From NCBI GenBank assembly GCA_027592485.1, contig JAQCKL010000170.1, positions 1 to 8,335 of the forward strand: a stretch of 8,335 bases of DNA, given 5' to 3'. Source of the stretch: Cyanobacteriota bacterium (GTDB lineage: Bacteria > Cyanobacteriota > Cyanobacteriia > Phormidesmidales > Phormidesmidaceae). Position numbers and translations under genes: made by a program. The number at the start of each line of letters is the position of its first letter. The stretch's first letter is position 1. Below are positions 1-6,444 of the stretch, piece after piece. Under the pieces are notes generated by a model. The model saw only the letters and a list, made by a program, of their open reading frames with translations. It was not told the DNA's origin and did not search any database.

Positions 1-34
1 TTACTTGTCGCAACTTATACCCTGAGAGCTTTTA

Positions 35-553
35 TTACTTCAAGACCGACTTTTCAAACATCCTCTCATAGATGATTTGATGGGCGATCGCCCGCTCAAC
101 CGCGCTGGGGATCAGCACATTCAAACCATGGTGATCACTCAACCGACCCCGATAGAAATCTTCTTCCATCGTGAAGCGGGTGCCTAATAAGCCGATGTTG
201 CGAATCCCCTGGGCCTGCACCCGCTGGGCAGTGGCGTCAGCAATGTGGAGAAAGGGAATTTGAATATGGGCCTGAATCTCGTCTGCCAGCTTGTGCATCG
301 TGTTGGTACAGAGCACGACAAAATCAGCCCCGGCCCGTTCTAGGCTTTGGGCGGCGGCAATCATGAGGTGGGCGGCTTCTGGCCAGCGACCTTGATGTTG
401 CAAGATCTCGATCTCAGCAAAATCAACCGAGACCATCACACTCTTCGCTGAGTGCAGCCCACCCAACTTGTCTTTAGTGGCTACGTTGATAATCCGGTAG
501 TACTCAATCGAGGACTCCCAGCTCATTCCACCCATCAAGCCAATGGTTTGCAC
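35..553 (-). CDS. Aspartate/glutamate racemase family protein (YgeA-like), C-terminally truncated
   Basis: Member of the Asp/Glu racemase family of cofactor-independent racemases, which use two cysteines; by family, cytosolic amino-acid racemization. The 172-aa product matches the E. coli YgeA type along its length: N-terminal IGLMGGMSWESS (residues 4-15), LGGLHSAKS (30-38), the first catalytic cysteine motif VVLCTNTMHK (79-88), LHIADAT and the LLGTRFTMEEDFYRGRL block. Family members are about 230 aa. This one stops at two consecutive TAA codons (33-37) just after IIYERMF, so the roughly 55-residue C-terminal part with the second catalytic cysteine (GCTE motif) is absent and no continuation is readable in positions 1-34. 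The start is GTG (551-553), with GAGG seven bases upstream and an in-frame TGA four codons upstream. It is probably a recent pseudogene or a non-racemizing remnant; a sequencing error near the 3' end is the alternative. Confidence 0.8.
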   Translation of the reverse strand: MQTIGLMGGMSWESSIEYYRIINVATKDKLGGLHSAKSVMVSVDFAEIEILQHQGRWPEAAHLMIAAAQSLERAGADFVVLCTNTMHKLADEIQAHIQIPFLHIADATAQRVQAQGIRNIGLLGTRFTMEEDFYRGRLSDHHGLNVLIPSAVERAIAHQIIYERMFEKSVLK

Positions 554-632
554 GGTAATGCCTCAAACCAACGCTGAAACAAGGGCGATCGCCATGGGGG
601 GTATAGGCATCGAATCAGTAGGGCCGGAATTT

Positions 633-676
633 AGGAGCCCGCACCTATGTTCATACGGGTGTTTGTATAGGCTCCT
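633..676. repeat. Nested inverted repeat between two minus-strand genes
   Basis: Perfect 7-bp outer arms AGGAGCC (633-639) and GGCTCCT (670-676) enclose a second possible stem, CACC-TATG pairing with CATA and GGTG with a small bulge. It lies 71 nt after the stop of the ferrochelatase-family gene and 80 nt before the racemase start, both read from the minus strand. There is no T-run after either arm, so it is not a canonical intrinsic terminator. The rest of 554-746 shows one HIP1 octamer (585-592) and no coding signal. Confidence 0.4.
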
Positions 677-746
677 GGGTTTTGACCTAAAGAGAGGATG
701 ACCTCGGTTAGTCCCTCACTACCGCCCCATCACTCTCCCCTATCCC

Positions 747-1955
747 CTAATGGGTATGGACCTTCTCGGGGTGCTCGTGCTGATGCCCGTGATCGTCATG
801 CGGGTGGCCGTGACCATGGTGATGGTGACCGCTATGGCTGTGGCCATGCACCTCTTGGGCTTGCACCGCTGCCATGGATAGATCCACCGCCAGAGCATCG
901 GCCTCTAGGAGGGCCGCAATCTGGTCGTGGGTCCAATCCGCCGCCATCTCCAAGAAGAGGGGATGATCATTCACACAGGGCATTTGCACATAGGTGACAT
1001 CCGGGCGCTTCCGCCGCAGTCCGCTAATAATGTGCTCCACATCCAAGAGGGTTTCGTGGTTTTCGGTGGCAAACCCAATGGGCATAAACACCAGGGCAGT
1101 CGCCCCCAGGCCAATCAGGTTTTGGGCCGCTAGGGTGGCATTGGGCTGGGTCCAATCAATCAGTGGCGTGTCATGGTTGAGCCAGCCCACGGAGATCAAC
1201 GGATAGCGATTGATTAGCCGCTCACGCACCCGCTCGTAGAGGGCCTGGCTTTCATCAATGCCCGAGGTGAACCCCTTGGCTTTGTGGGGACAGCCGTGGT
1301 TCATCAGCACAATCCCAGTTTGGGAGGGGAGGTGAGCCACCGCCAGCTCTTTCTGGATTTTTTCGCTGACCAGATTTGCCAACAGGTCAATATACTCAAC
1401 TTCGTCGAAGAAGGAGGGGATATAGCGGGTGCCCTTGAGCCAGTGTTCGTCAGCGCGCGCGCCTGAATGGTTAGCGAGGGCATTATTGACTTGCTCCACC
1501 GCAATGCCGCTGGTAAAGATTGAGTCCACCACCAAGAGGGGATAGATCAAGAGGCGATCGAACCCTTCAGCTTGGATCTGCGGGATCACCTGGTCCGGTA
1601 GAAACGGCGCGCAGAAGTTGAAGGCTTTGAAGACTTTGACGCGATCGCCCCATTTTTTCTGCAAATTGGCTTCAATACCCGCCCGCTGCTGCTCGAAAAT
1701 CGCGTTGTGAGGAGAGATAAACTGCCCATGCTGGTGACTCCACTCATGCCAGTCAAACAGGGCTAAAACCTTGGCCAACGGCGGATAAAGCCATAGGGGC
1801 ACCGGGGCAAACTTGGCCGTCAGCAAATTCAGGGCTTGCTCGTTGTAATTGGCAAAGTCTTCGTAATGTTCGACTTCGCCATAACCCATCAGCAGCACAG
1901 CGACCTTCTCGGGCTTGCCAGAAGCATCATCTGGAGAAAAAGTATTAGGGGTCAT
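747..1955 (-). CDS. Ferrochelatase-family (HemH-like) class II chelatase with His-rich C-terminal tail
   Basis: Predicted tetrapyrrole metal chelatase of the HemH superfamily: soluble, ATP-independent insertion of a divalent metal into a porphyrin or related ring. The 402-aa product opens with VAVLLMGYGE and carries both halves of the HemH fold. The putative catalytic His is in VLMNHGCP (His220) and the catalytic Glu in FATENHETL (Glu301). The HemH-like C-terminal segment CVNDHPLFLEMAADW follows. The last 33 residues hold 16 histidines and look like a metal-binding or metal-storage tail, as found in some CbiX chelatases and metallochaperones. It lacks the chlorophyll-binding C-terminal domain usual for cyanobacterial HemH, so it may be a paralogue with another metal or ring substrate (cobalt or sirohydrochlorin is possible). 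The ATG at 1953-1955 is preferred; a TTG at 2000 would add 15 unconserved-looking residues. Family assignment is firm, substrate unknown. Confidence 0.82.
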   Translation of the reverse strand: MTPNTFSPDDASGKPEKVAVLLMGYGEVEHYEDFANYNEQALNLLTAKFAPVPLWLYPPLAKVLALFDWHEWSHQHGQFISPHNAIFEQQRAGIEANLQKKWGDRVKVFKAFNFCAPFLPDQVIPQIQAEGFDRLLIYPLLVVDSIFTSGIAVEQVNNALANHSGARADEHWLKGTRYIPSFFDEVEYIDLLANLVSEKIQKELAVAHLPSQTGIVLMNHGCPHKAKGFTSGIDESQALYERVRERLINRYPLISVGWLNHDTPLIDWTQPNATLAAQNLIGLGATALVFMPIGFATENHETLLDVEHIISGLRRKRPDVTYVQMPCVNDHPLFLEMAADWTHDQIAALLEADALAVDLSMAAVQAQEVHGHSHSGHHHHGHGHPHDDHGHQHEHPEKVHTH

Positions 1956-2091
1956 AAACCTGGTATTGGATAGCCTACTCTCCAGGTTAACCAAGCTCAA
2001 GGGTAGAAAGCGGTGAAGAGAATCCTAAGATTTGAGCCGTGATCGTATTTTTCGAGATCCTGCCAGCCGGACTGGGTGACGCTAGGATGAG

Positions 2092-2097
2092 TAGAAT
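2092..2097 (+). promoter_or_regulatory. Possible -10 element for the HEAT-repeat gene
   Basis: TAGAAT lies 19 nt before the preferred ATG at 2117, in the 161-bp divergent gap shared with the chelatase gene. No convincing -35 hexamer is seen 16-18 nt upstream. If used, the mRNA leader would be only about a dozen bases, which fits the lack of a Shine-Dalgarno sequence. Weak call. Confidence 0.2.
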
Positions 2098-2116
2098 TCA
2101 TGTACTTTTGTTAAAA

Positions 2117-2815
2117 ATGAGTGCTAGTGGCCCTTTGGATCTGCAGCAGATTGCGGTGCAGCTAGAAAGCAAAAATAGTAAGGACCGAATGCTTGCCTTG
2201 GCGCTACTGAGGGATGTGCCTGCCCGTGAAGCGGCTCCCTTACTTAAAAAGGTTCTCAATGACCCTCGTCTACAGATTCGCTCCATGGCGGTGTTTGCCT
2301 TGGGGGTCAAGCCAGATGAAGAAACCTTTGGTATTTTGACCCAGCTCCTAGAGGCGGACCCTGATTATGGGATTCGGGCCGACGCAGCCGGTGCTCTGGG
2401 GTACTTAGAAGATCCCCGAGCGTTTGCGCCCTTAGTACGGGCCTTTTACGAAGATACCGATTGGCTGGTGCGTTTTAGTGCGGCGGTTTCCCTCGGCAAC
2501 CTTAAGGATCCCAAGGCCCACGATGTGCTGATGGATGCCCTGAAGAGCGATGAGGTGGTGATGCAGCAAGCGGCGATCGCGGCGATTGGAGAAGTGGGGG
2601 ATTTAGACGGGGTGGATGCCATTCTGGCCTTTGCCCAATCTGAAGATTGGCTGGTACGGCAGCGCCTTGCGGAAGCCCTGGGTAATCTGCCGTCCCCCAA
2701 AACCCAATCGGCCCTCACGTTCTTAAGCAAAGATCCCCACTTTCAGGTGGCTGAAGCCGCCCGCCTGGCCCTCAAAAGGCTTCAACCCGCCTCAGACAAC
2801 CCACCGTTGAAATAG
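2117..2815 (+). CDS. HEAT-repeat protein, NblB-like (phycobilisome degradation/bilin-associated family)
   Basis: Soluble alpha-solenoid of 232 aa built almost wholly of HEAT repeats of the PBS-lyase type, about 31 residues each. Recognisable repeat cores include LQIRSMAVFALGV, YGIRADAAGALGYLEDPRA, WLVRFSAAVSLGNLKDPKA, VVMQQAAIAAIGEVGD, WLVRQRLAEALGNL and a last VAEAARLALKRL. The overall pattern resembles cyanobacterial NblB and the related CpcE/F lyase subunits. NblB acts in phycobilisome disassembly or pigment handling under nutrient stress; the family call is solid, the specific role is inferred. The ATG at 2117 gives the N-terminus MSASGPLDLQQIA, which begins right at the first repeat. In-frame alternatives are ATG 2087 (AGG directly abutting) and GTG 2039, neither with a well-spaced Shine-Dalgarno. 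It is divergent from the chelatase gene and convergent with the small membrane-protein gene. No phycobiliprotein gene lies nearby. Confidence 0.8.
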   Translation: MSASGPLDLQQIAVQLESKNSKDRMLALALLRDVPAREAAPLLKKVLNDPRLQIRSMAVFALGVKPDEETFGILTQLLEADPDYGIRADAAGALGYLEDPRAFAPLVRAFYEDTDWLVRFSAAVSLGNLKDPKAHDVLMDALKSDEVVMQQAAIAAIGEVGDLDGVDAILAFAQSEDWLVRQRLAEALGNLPSPKTQSALTFLSKDPHFQVAEAARLALKRLQPASDNPPLK

Positions 2816-2834
2816 GTTTGGCATCGGGTTGTCG

Positions 2835-2869
2835 CCTTGAGCCCTGGCACAATTGTCACGGGTTCAAGG
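2835..2869. terminator. Long nested hairpin between convergent genes (candidate bidirectional terminator, no T-tract)
   Basis: CCTTGA (2835-2840) pairs with TCAAGG (2864-2869). A G-T wobble, CCC/GGG and an inner TGGCA/TGTCA stem closing a CAAT loop continue it, with one bulged C, giving about 15 paired positions in 35 nt. It sits exactly between the stop codons of two convergent genes (2815 and 2874), where a shared terminator is expected. Neither strand has a T-run after it, so factor-assisted termination or a 3'-end stabilising role is as likely as intrinsic termination. Confidence 0.45.
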
Positions 2870-2873
2870 TACC

Positions 2874-3146
2874 CTACCCCTTCGGCGGCTGCCGTCTAAA
2901 CGGTCCTTTGCGCGTCACTAGATCAACCAACAGCCCCACCACCACCGCCACGATAGCCGTGCCCAATAGCACAAGGGCAATGGTGAGCTTCGGAAAGTAG
3001 TAGCCATTCGTGATTTGGGCCTGCAAACGATTGAAGTCTGCCACAGGCCAGCGCTCAGCAATCATGGTGTAAATCACCCACGGTACGCTCAGCAGCCACA
3101 ACACAAACACCAGGTTTTGGGAGCGATTGCTTAAGGGGCTAGACAC
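2874..3146 (-). CDS. Small two-helix membrane protein, function unknown
   Basis: Not a family I can name. The 90-aa product has two hydrophobic helices: one near residues 12-29 (LVFVLWLLSVPWVIYTMIA) and one near 55-76 (LTIALVLLGTAIVAVVVGLLV). They are joined by a polar loop of about 25 residues containing RWPVADFNRLQAQITNGYYF. The C-terminus is basic (TRKGPFRRQPPKG), so by the positive-inside rule the tail and probably also the N-terminus are cytoplasmic. The start is GTG at 3144-3146, with an excellent GGAGG five bases upstream. The reading frame stays open further upstream to a TTG at 3194, but that start has no ribosome site. The gene converges on the HEAT-repeat gene, and its own leader holds small hairpins at 3212-3241. 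It is probably a cyanobacterial conserved hypothetical protein. Confidence 0.68.
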   Translation of the reverse strand: MSSPLSNRSQNLVFVLWLLSVPWVIYTMIAERWPVADFNRLQAQITNGYYFPKLTIALVLLGTAIVAVVVGLLVDLVTRKGPFRRQPPKG

Positions 3147-3211
3147 AGTTGCCTCCAGATTGACTACAGAAAAATTCCTGAAGGCTGAATACAATCCTTG
3201 GGGAGTGTTTT

Positions 3212-3241
3212 ACACATAAAGTGTGGGTGAACACGCACCCA
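3212..3241. repeat. Tandem small inverted repeats upstream of the membrane-protein gene
   Basis: ACAC (3212-3215) can pair with GTGT (3221-3224). Directly after, TGGGTG (3224-3229) pairs with CACCCA (3236-3241) around the loop AACACG. They lie 66-95 nt upstream of the GTG start at 3146 and could form in its leader or act as operator-like dyads. Short stems, so chance is possible. Confidence 0.25.
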
Positions 3242-3271
3242 TCGCGCTGGCCCCTTTGCGTTGGCCCCCTC

Positions 3272-3341
3272 GGATCGCTCTAATCCTGAGATCAGCAGCC
3301 AAATGGCTGGCAGTCTTGTCCTAACCGGACTGGCGACTGCC
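3272..3341 (-). repeat. Hairpin repeat copy A (REP-like), complete core, minus orientation
   Basis: The core is at 3309-3341. Read on the minus strand it has outer arms GGCAGTC/GACTGCC (7 bp), inner arms GTCC/GGAC and loop GGTTA. It is abutted by a second palindrome, CAGCCA-AA-TGGCTG (3296-3309), and then by a motif matching AGGATTAGAGCGATCC (3272-3287 on the minus strand). The core recurs at 6384-6414 and 7018-7040, and the AGGAT(T/C)AGAGCGATCC motif recurs in the latter. It lies in the gap between the small membrane-protein gene and the LD-carboxypeptidase gene, about 50 nt before the latter. Confidence 0.75.
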
Positions 3342-3390
3342 ATAGCGGTAACAGAATAGGTCACAATATCGGTTGCCGTCTGCAGGATTC

Positions 3391-4296
3391 ATGATGGGGT
3401 ATTGTCAATTACCAGCTCCCCTTAAACCTGGGGATCACCTACGGGTGGTGACCCCCAGTGGAGCCCTGCGGGAGCAAGAAAGCTTTTGGAAAGGGGTTAA
3501 CCTGTGGCGATCGCGGGGCTATGAGGTGGAGGTTCCCCCCGGTTATGACCAGCGATGGGGCTACTTGGCGGGGGAAGATGTCCAGCGTCGCCAACAATTG
3601 TTAGACGCCTTACAGGACCCAGCCTGCAAAGCGATTCTCTGTGCTCGGGGTGGTTTTGGCGGGACCCGTTTGCTCGAAAATTGGCAATGGCCGGCGGTTG
3701 CCCCCAAGTGGCTCGTGGGGTTTTCGGACATTACGAGTTTGCTTTGGAGTTTCGCTAAATCAGGGATTTCGGGGGTCCATGGTCCTTTGCTCACCACCCT
3801 AGATGCTGAGCCAGACTGGTCTCAGCAACGTCTATTTGATTGGGTCGAAGGCCGCGCCATCCCTCCGATTCAAGGATTGGGTTGGGTGGCGGGGCAAGTG
3901 ACTGCGCCACTTCTGCCGGCTAATTTGACCGTGGCCACCCATTTGCTGGGTACGGCCCACGAACCCCCCCTGACGGGGGTTATCCTCGCCTTCGAAGATG
4001 TTACCGAAGCCCCTTATCGCATCGATCGCATGCTCACCCACTGGCGGATGATGGGTAAATTGGCAGCGGTCAAAGGGATTGCGATCGGTCGATTTAGCCG
4101 CTGCGAGCCCACCGACCAGGGCTTGAGCTTTCCGGCAGAGGCGGTACTCAGGGAGCGCCTCATGGACCTGGGCATACCCGTCGTAGGGAATCTTCCCTTT
4201 GGCCACGATGGGGTGAATGCGGTGCTACCGGTGGGGATGGCAGCCACATTAGATGGTGGTGCCGGGACTTTGGCGATCGCAGCCCCTCGGCTATGA
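3391..4296 (+). CDS. LD-carboxypeptidase (peptidase family S66, LdcA-like)
   Basis: Serine peptidase of family S66, which removes the terminal D-alanine from L,D-linked murein tetrapeptides during cell-wall recycling; members are typically cytosolic and about 300 aa, as here (301 aa). N-terminal LKPGDHLRVVTPSG matches the family opening. The Ser-Glu-His triad is visible: nucleophile Ser112 in VGFSDIT, Glu202 in ILAFEDV, and His272 in LPFGHDGVNAVLPVG. Also present are ILCARGGFGGTRLL and YRIDRMLTHW. No signal peptide is seen. Two adjacent ATGs (3391 and 3394) follow CAGGA, giving spacings of 3 and 6; a TTG at 3373 would add six residues but lacks a site. The gene stands alone: repeat copy A lies upstream and a transporter remnant on the other strand downstream, with no cell-wall genes nearby. 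Complete and apparently functional. Confidence 0.92.
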   Translation: MMGYCQLPAPLKPGDHLRVVTPSGALREQESFWKGVNLWRSRGYEVEVPPGYDQRWGYLAGEDVQRRQQLLDALQDPACKAILCARGGFGGTRLLENWQWPAVAPKWLVGFSDITSLLWSFAKSGISGVHGPLLTTLDAEPDWSQQRLFDWVEGRAIPPIQGLGWVAGQVTAPLLPANLTVATHLLGTAHEPPLTGVILAFEDVTEAPYRIDRMLTHWRMMGKLAAVKGIAIGRFSRCEPTDQGLSFPAEAVLRERLMDLGIPVVGNLPFGHDGVNAVLPVGMAATLDGGAGTLAIAAPRL

Positions 4297-4314
4297 TCTC
4301 CCAATACTGAACTG

Positions 4315-4437
4315 TTACCCCAAGGTCATATCCAGCACCATCATCACCACAAAACCCGCCATGACGGCCAAGGTTTCCCGTTGACCAAAGCTCTTCTGGT
4401 CTCTCAGGAATGATATCCCTAGAAAATCAGATAGCAT
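4315..4437 (-). pseudogene. C-terminal remnant resembling a ZIP-family metal transporter
   Basis: A short minus-strand reading frame of 40 codons, ATG at 4435-4437 and TAA at 4315-4317. Its last 22 residues read RETLAVMAGFVVMMVLDMTLG after a glutamine, a hydrophobic helix ending in the L-D-x-x-L-G tail typical of bacterial ZIP (GufA-type) zinc/iron transporters. Homologous proteins run to 230-270 aa; here the frame closes upstream at a TAG about 12 codons before the ATG, and no more ZIP sequence is visible before avtA begins at 4480. It is therefore best read as the surviving 3' end of a lost transporter gene. A genuine 40-aa single-helix peptide is the alternative. The assignment rests on a short motif. 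Confidence 0.45.
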
Positions 4438-4479
4438 CAATAAACAGTATTGTCCGCTTAAACTCTATCTTTTCGGCCT

Positions 4480-5784
4480 ATGAACCCTGCCCTGACCCGC
4501 TTTGGCGATCAAATGTCCCACCTGACTGGGGTGAGGGCCATCATGAAAGACATCATCGAGACGTTGCGGGCAGGCAACGGGCGCACCTTTATTAATCTCA
4601 GTGCGGGCAATCCGGTAATTTTGCCGGAAGTAGAGCAACTATGGCGGGACTGTACCGCTGACCTATTGGCCAGCAATGACTATGGCGAAGTGGTCTGTCG
4701 CTATGGCTCTAGCCAGGGTTATGAACCCTTCATTGAAGCGGTCTTAGCAGACTTTAACCAGCGCTACGGCCTCTCTTTGACTGAGCGGAATATTCTGATT
4801 ACCCCCGGCAGTCAGGCCCTTTATTTCTATGCGGCCAATGCCTTTGGGGGCTACGCCGCTGGGGGCGAACTGAAGGAAATTGTTCTGCCCCTGAGCCCGG
4901 ACTATACCGGTTATGGGGGGGTATCGCTCTTCCCAGAAGCGTTGCGGGCCTTCAAACCCACCATTGATTTGGGCGATCAGCCCCATTCCTTCAAATATAG
5001 ACCCGACTTTAGCCAACTTGAAATCAATGACAAGACCGGGTTTGTACTCTTCTCCCGGCCTTGCAACCCGACTGGCAATGTTTTGACCGATGATGAGGTG
5101 CATCGCATTGCCGACCTCGCCGCCCCCTACAACGTGCCGGTGTTTGTCGATTCAGCCTATGCGCCCCCTTATCCGGCCCTCAATTTCACTGAGATGACGC
5201 CAATTTTTCGGCCCAATATGCTCCATTGCTTGAGCCTCTCGAAGGCGGGTTTACCCGGTGAGCGCATTGGTGTGGCCCTAGGCGATGAAGCGATCATCCA
5301 GGTCCTACAATCCTTCCAGACCAACCTCTGTATCCATTCATCCCGCTACGGCCAAGCGATCGCGGCGCGGGCGATCGCCTCCGGTGCCCTGGCTCAGATC
5401 GCAGAAACGGTGATTCGCCCTCACTATCGCCATAAGTTCAAAGTGCTAGAAGAGAATCTAGAGCAGTTTATGCCCCAGCAAGCACCGTGGTACCTCCACC
5501 GGGGCGAAGGGGCAATTTTTGCCTGGCTCTGGTTTGATCAACTCCCCATCACCGATTGGGAACTGTACCAACAACTGAAGCAGCATGGGGTGATTGCGGT
5601 ACCAGGTAGTCCCTTCTTCCCTGGTCTTAACGAGGAGTGGGACCATAAGCACCAATGCATTCGCATTAGTCTGACCGCTACCGATGAGGAAGTCGCCACG
5701 GGCGTGCGCCACCTAGCGACGGTGATCGACCAACTCTATACTCAGATCCCCACATCCCCTACCCCTATGGCGGTGGGTCATTGA
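4480..5784 (+). CDS. avtA: Valine-pyruvate aminotransferase (AvtA-type, PLP class I/II)
   Basis: PLP-dependent aminotransferase, fold type I. E. coli AvtA exchanges the amino group between valine/alanine and their 2-oxo acids. The 434-aa protein is collinear with AvtA: FGDQMSHLTGVRAIMKDI at the N-terminus, INLSAGNP, PGSQALYFYAANAFGG, LPLSPDYTGYG, SRPCNPTGN (Asn196), VDSAYAPPYP (Asp224, Tyr227), the cofactor lysine in LSLSKAGLPGERIG (Lys255), EGAIFAWLWF, and the substrate-carboxylate Arg395 in CIRIS. The ATG at 4480 gives an N-terminus matching the family, though no clear Shine-Dalgarno precedes it. The final 14 residues or so beyond LYTQI look like a lineage-specific extension. Its stop overlaps the rimM start by 4 nt, so the two are almost surely cotranscribed. 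In cyanobacteria it may serve alanine or branched-chain metabolism; its in vivo substrate is inferred only. Confidence 0.88.
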   Translation: MNPALTRFGDQMSHLTGVRAIMKDIIETLRAGNGRTFINLSAGNPVILPEVEQLWRDCTADLLASNDYGEVVCRYGSSQGYEPFIEAVLADFNQRYGLSLTERNILITPGSQALYFYAANAFGGYAAGGELKEIVLPLSPDYTGYGGVSLFPEALRAFKPTIDLGDQPHSFKYRPDFSQLEINDKTGFVLFSRPCNPTGNVLTDDEVHRIADLAAPYNVPVFVDSAYAPPYPALNFTEMTPIFRPNMLHCLSLSKAGLPGERIGVALGDEAIIQVLQSFQTNLCIHSSRYGQAIAARAIASGALAQIAETVIRPHYRHKFKVLEENLEQFMPQQAPWYLHRGEGAIFAWLWFDQLPITDWELYQQLKQHGVIAVPGSPFFPGLNEEWDHKHQCIRISLTATDEEVATGVRHLATVIDQLYTQIPTSPTPMAVGH

Positions 5785-6371
5785 GTCACCCGCACCCCGC
5801 TCCATCCCCCTCTGGATGGATTGAGATTGGCCGGATCGTTGCGCCCCAGGGGGTGCGTGGCGAAGTGCGAGTCTATCCTGACAGTGACTTCCCAGAGCGC
5901 TTTCTCACCCCAGGGGAACGCTGGCTACGCCGTAAACCTAACCTGGAGCCGGAAGTGGTGACCTTGGCCTCTGGCCGCTTCCTCCCTGGCAAAGGCTTGT
6001 ATGTCATACATCTGGCTGGTGTAACCAATCGGGAGCAGGCCGAGGCGCTCCGGGATGCAGTGCTGTTAGTTAAAGTGGGCGATCGCCTCCCCTTAGAGCC
6101 CGATGAGTTTCATGTGGGGGATCTGCTTGGTCTAGAGGTACGCCTGCACCAAGACAATACCCGCCTGGGGACCGTGGTGGATGTATTTGCGGCTGGGAAT
6201 GATCTTCTGGCCGTCGCCCTTGATCCGGCCGTTGTAGAGACGGGATCCCCGCCGCCATCGGCGCAGCAGAAACCCATTTTGATTCCCCTGGTGCCGGAGA
6301 TTGTGCCGGTGGTTGATGTCGCTGGTGGATACGTGGCGATTGCGCCACCGCCGGGGCTACTCGACTTATAG
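5781..6371 (+). CDS. rimM: Ribosome maturation factor RimM
   Basis: Assists late 30S assembly, binding ribosomal protein uS19 and helping fold the 16S rRNA head. The 196-aa product has the N-terminal RimM barrel, opening with IEIGRIVAPQGVRGEVRVYP (residues 14-33), and GKGLYVIHLAGVTNREQAEALR (70-91). The C-terminal PRC-barrel starts near EFHVGDLLGLEV and ends ILIPLVPEIVPVVDV with PPGLLDL at the tail. A Pro/Ser-rich insert (about 155-164) lengthens the PRC domain loop, within the size range of cyanobacterial members. The start is TTG at 5781-5783, sharing the bases TTGA with the avtA stop; GGTGGG lies three bases upstream and no ATG in this frame precedes the conserved domain. The start geometry implies translational coupling to avtA. 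Repeat copy B begins 12 nt after its stop. Confidence 0.94.
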   Translation: MSHPHPAPSPSGWIEIGRIVAPQGVRGEVRVYPDSDFPERFLTPGERWLRRKPNLEPEVVTLASGRFLPGKGLYVIHLAGVTNREQAEALRDAVLLVKVGDRLPLEPDEFHVGDLLGLEVRLHQDNTRLGTVVDVFAAGNDLLAVALDPAVVETGSPPPSAQQKPILIPLVPEIVPVVDVAGGYVAIAPPPGLLDL

Positions 6372-6382
6372 ACCGTGGGGTC

Positions 6383-6433
6383 AGCAGTCACCAGTCTGGT
6401 TAGGACAAGACTGCCCTCAGCAGCAAAATGGCC
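6383..6433 (+). repeat. Hairpin repeat copy B (REP-like), plus orientation
   Basis: Outer arms GCAGTC (6384-6389) and GACTGC (6409-6414), inner arms GTCT (6394-6397) and GGAC (6403-6406), loop GGTTA. Compared with copy A the inner arm has C to T, which keeps pairing as a G-T wobble. It is followed by CAGCAAAATGGCC, a degenerate copy of the second palindrome AGCCAAATGGCT. It lies between the rimM stop and the RAYT 3' end and could also mark the rimM transcript end, but there is no T-run. Confidence 0.72.
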
Positions 6434-6444
6434 AACGCCGTAAC

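Noticed and set aside
554..746. Riboswitch (cobalamin or other) next to the chelatase gene
   Set aside because: The region is downstream of the chelatase on its strand, and no conserved riboswitch box was seen.
698..997. Plus-strand open frame of 99 codons over the His-rich tail
   Set aside because: It is the antisense of CAC/CAT-rich codons of the chelatase tail; low-complexity product, no homology.
3309..3341. Hairpin copy A as an intrinsic terminator or a CRISPR repeat
   Set aside because: No T-tract on either strand, and the copies are dispersed over 3.7 kb with no spacer periodicity, so an interspersed repeat is the better reading.
4744..5103. Minus-strand frame of 119 codons inside avtA
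   Set aside because: Overlaps conserved avtA coding sequence; no recognisable product.
6110..6391. Minus-strand frames over the rimM 3' half
   Set aside because: Shadows of rimM; Pro/Arg/Ser-rich products typical of antisense translation in G+C-rich DNA.
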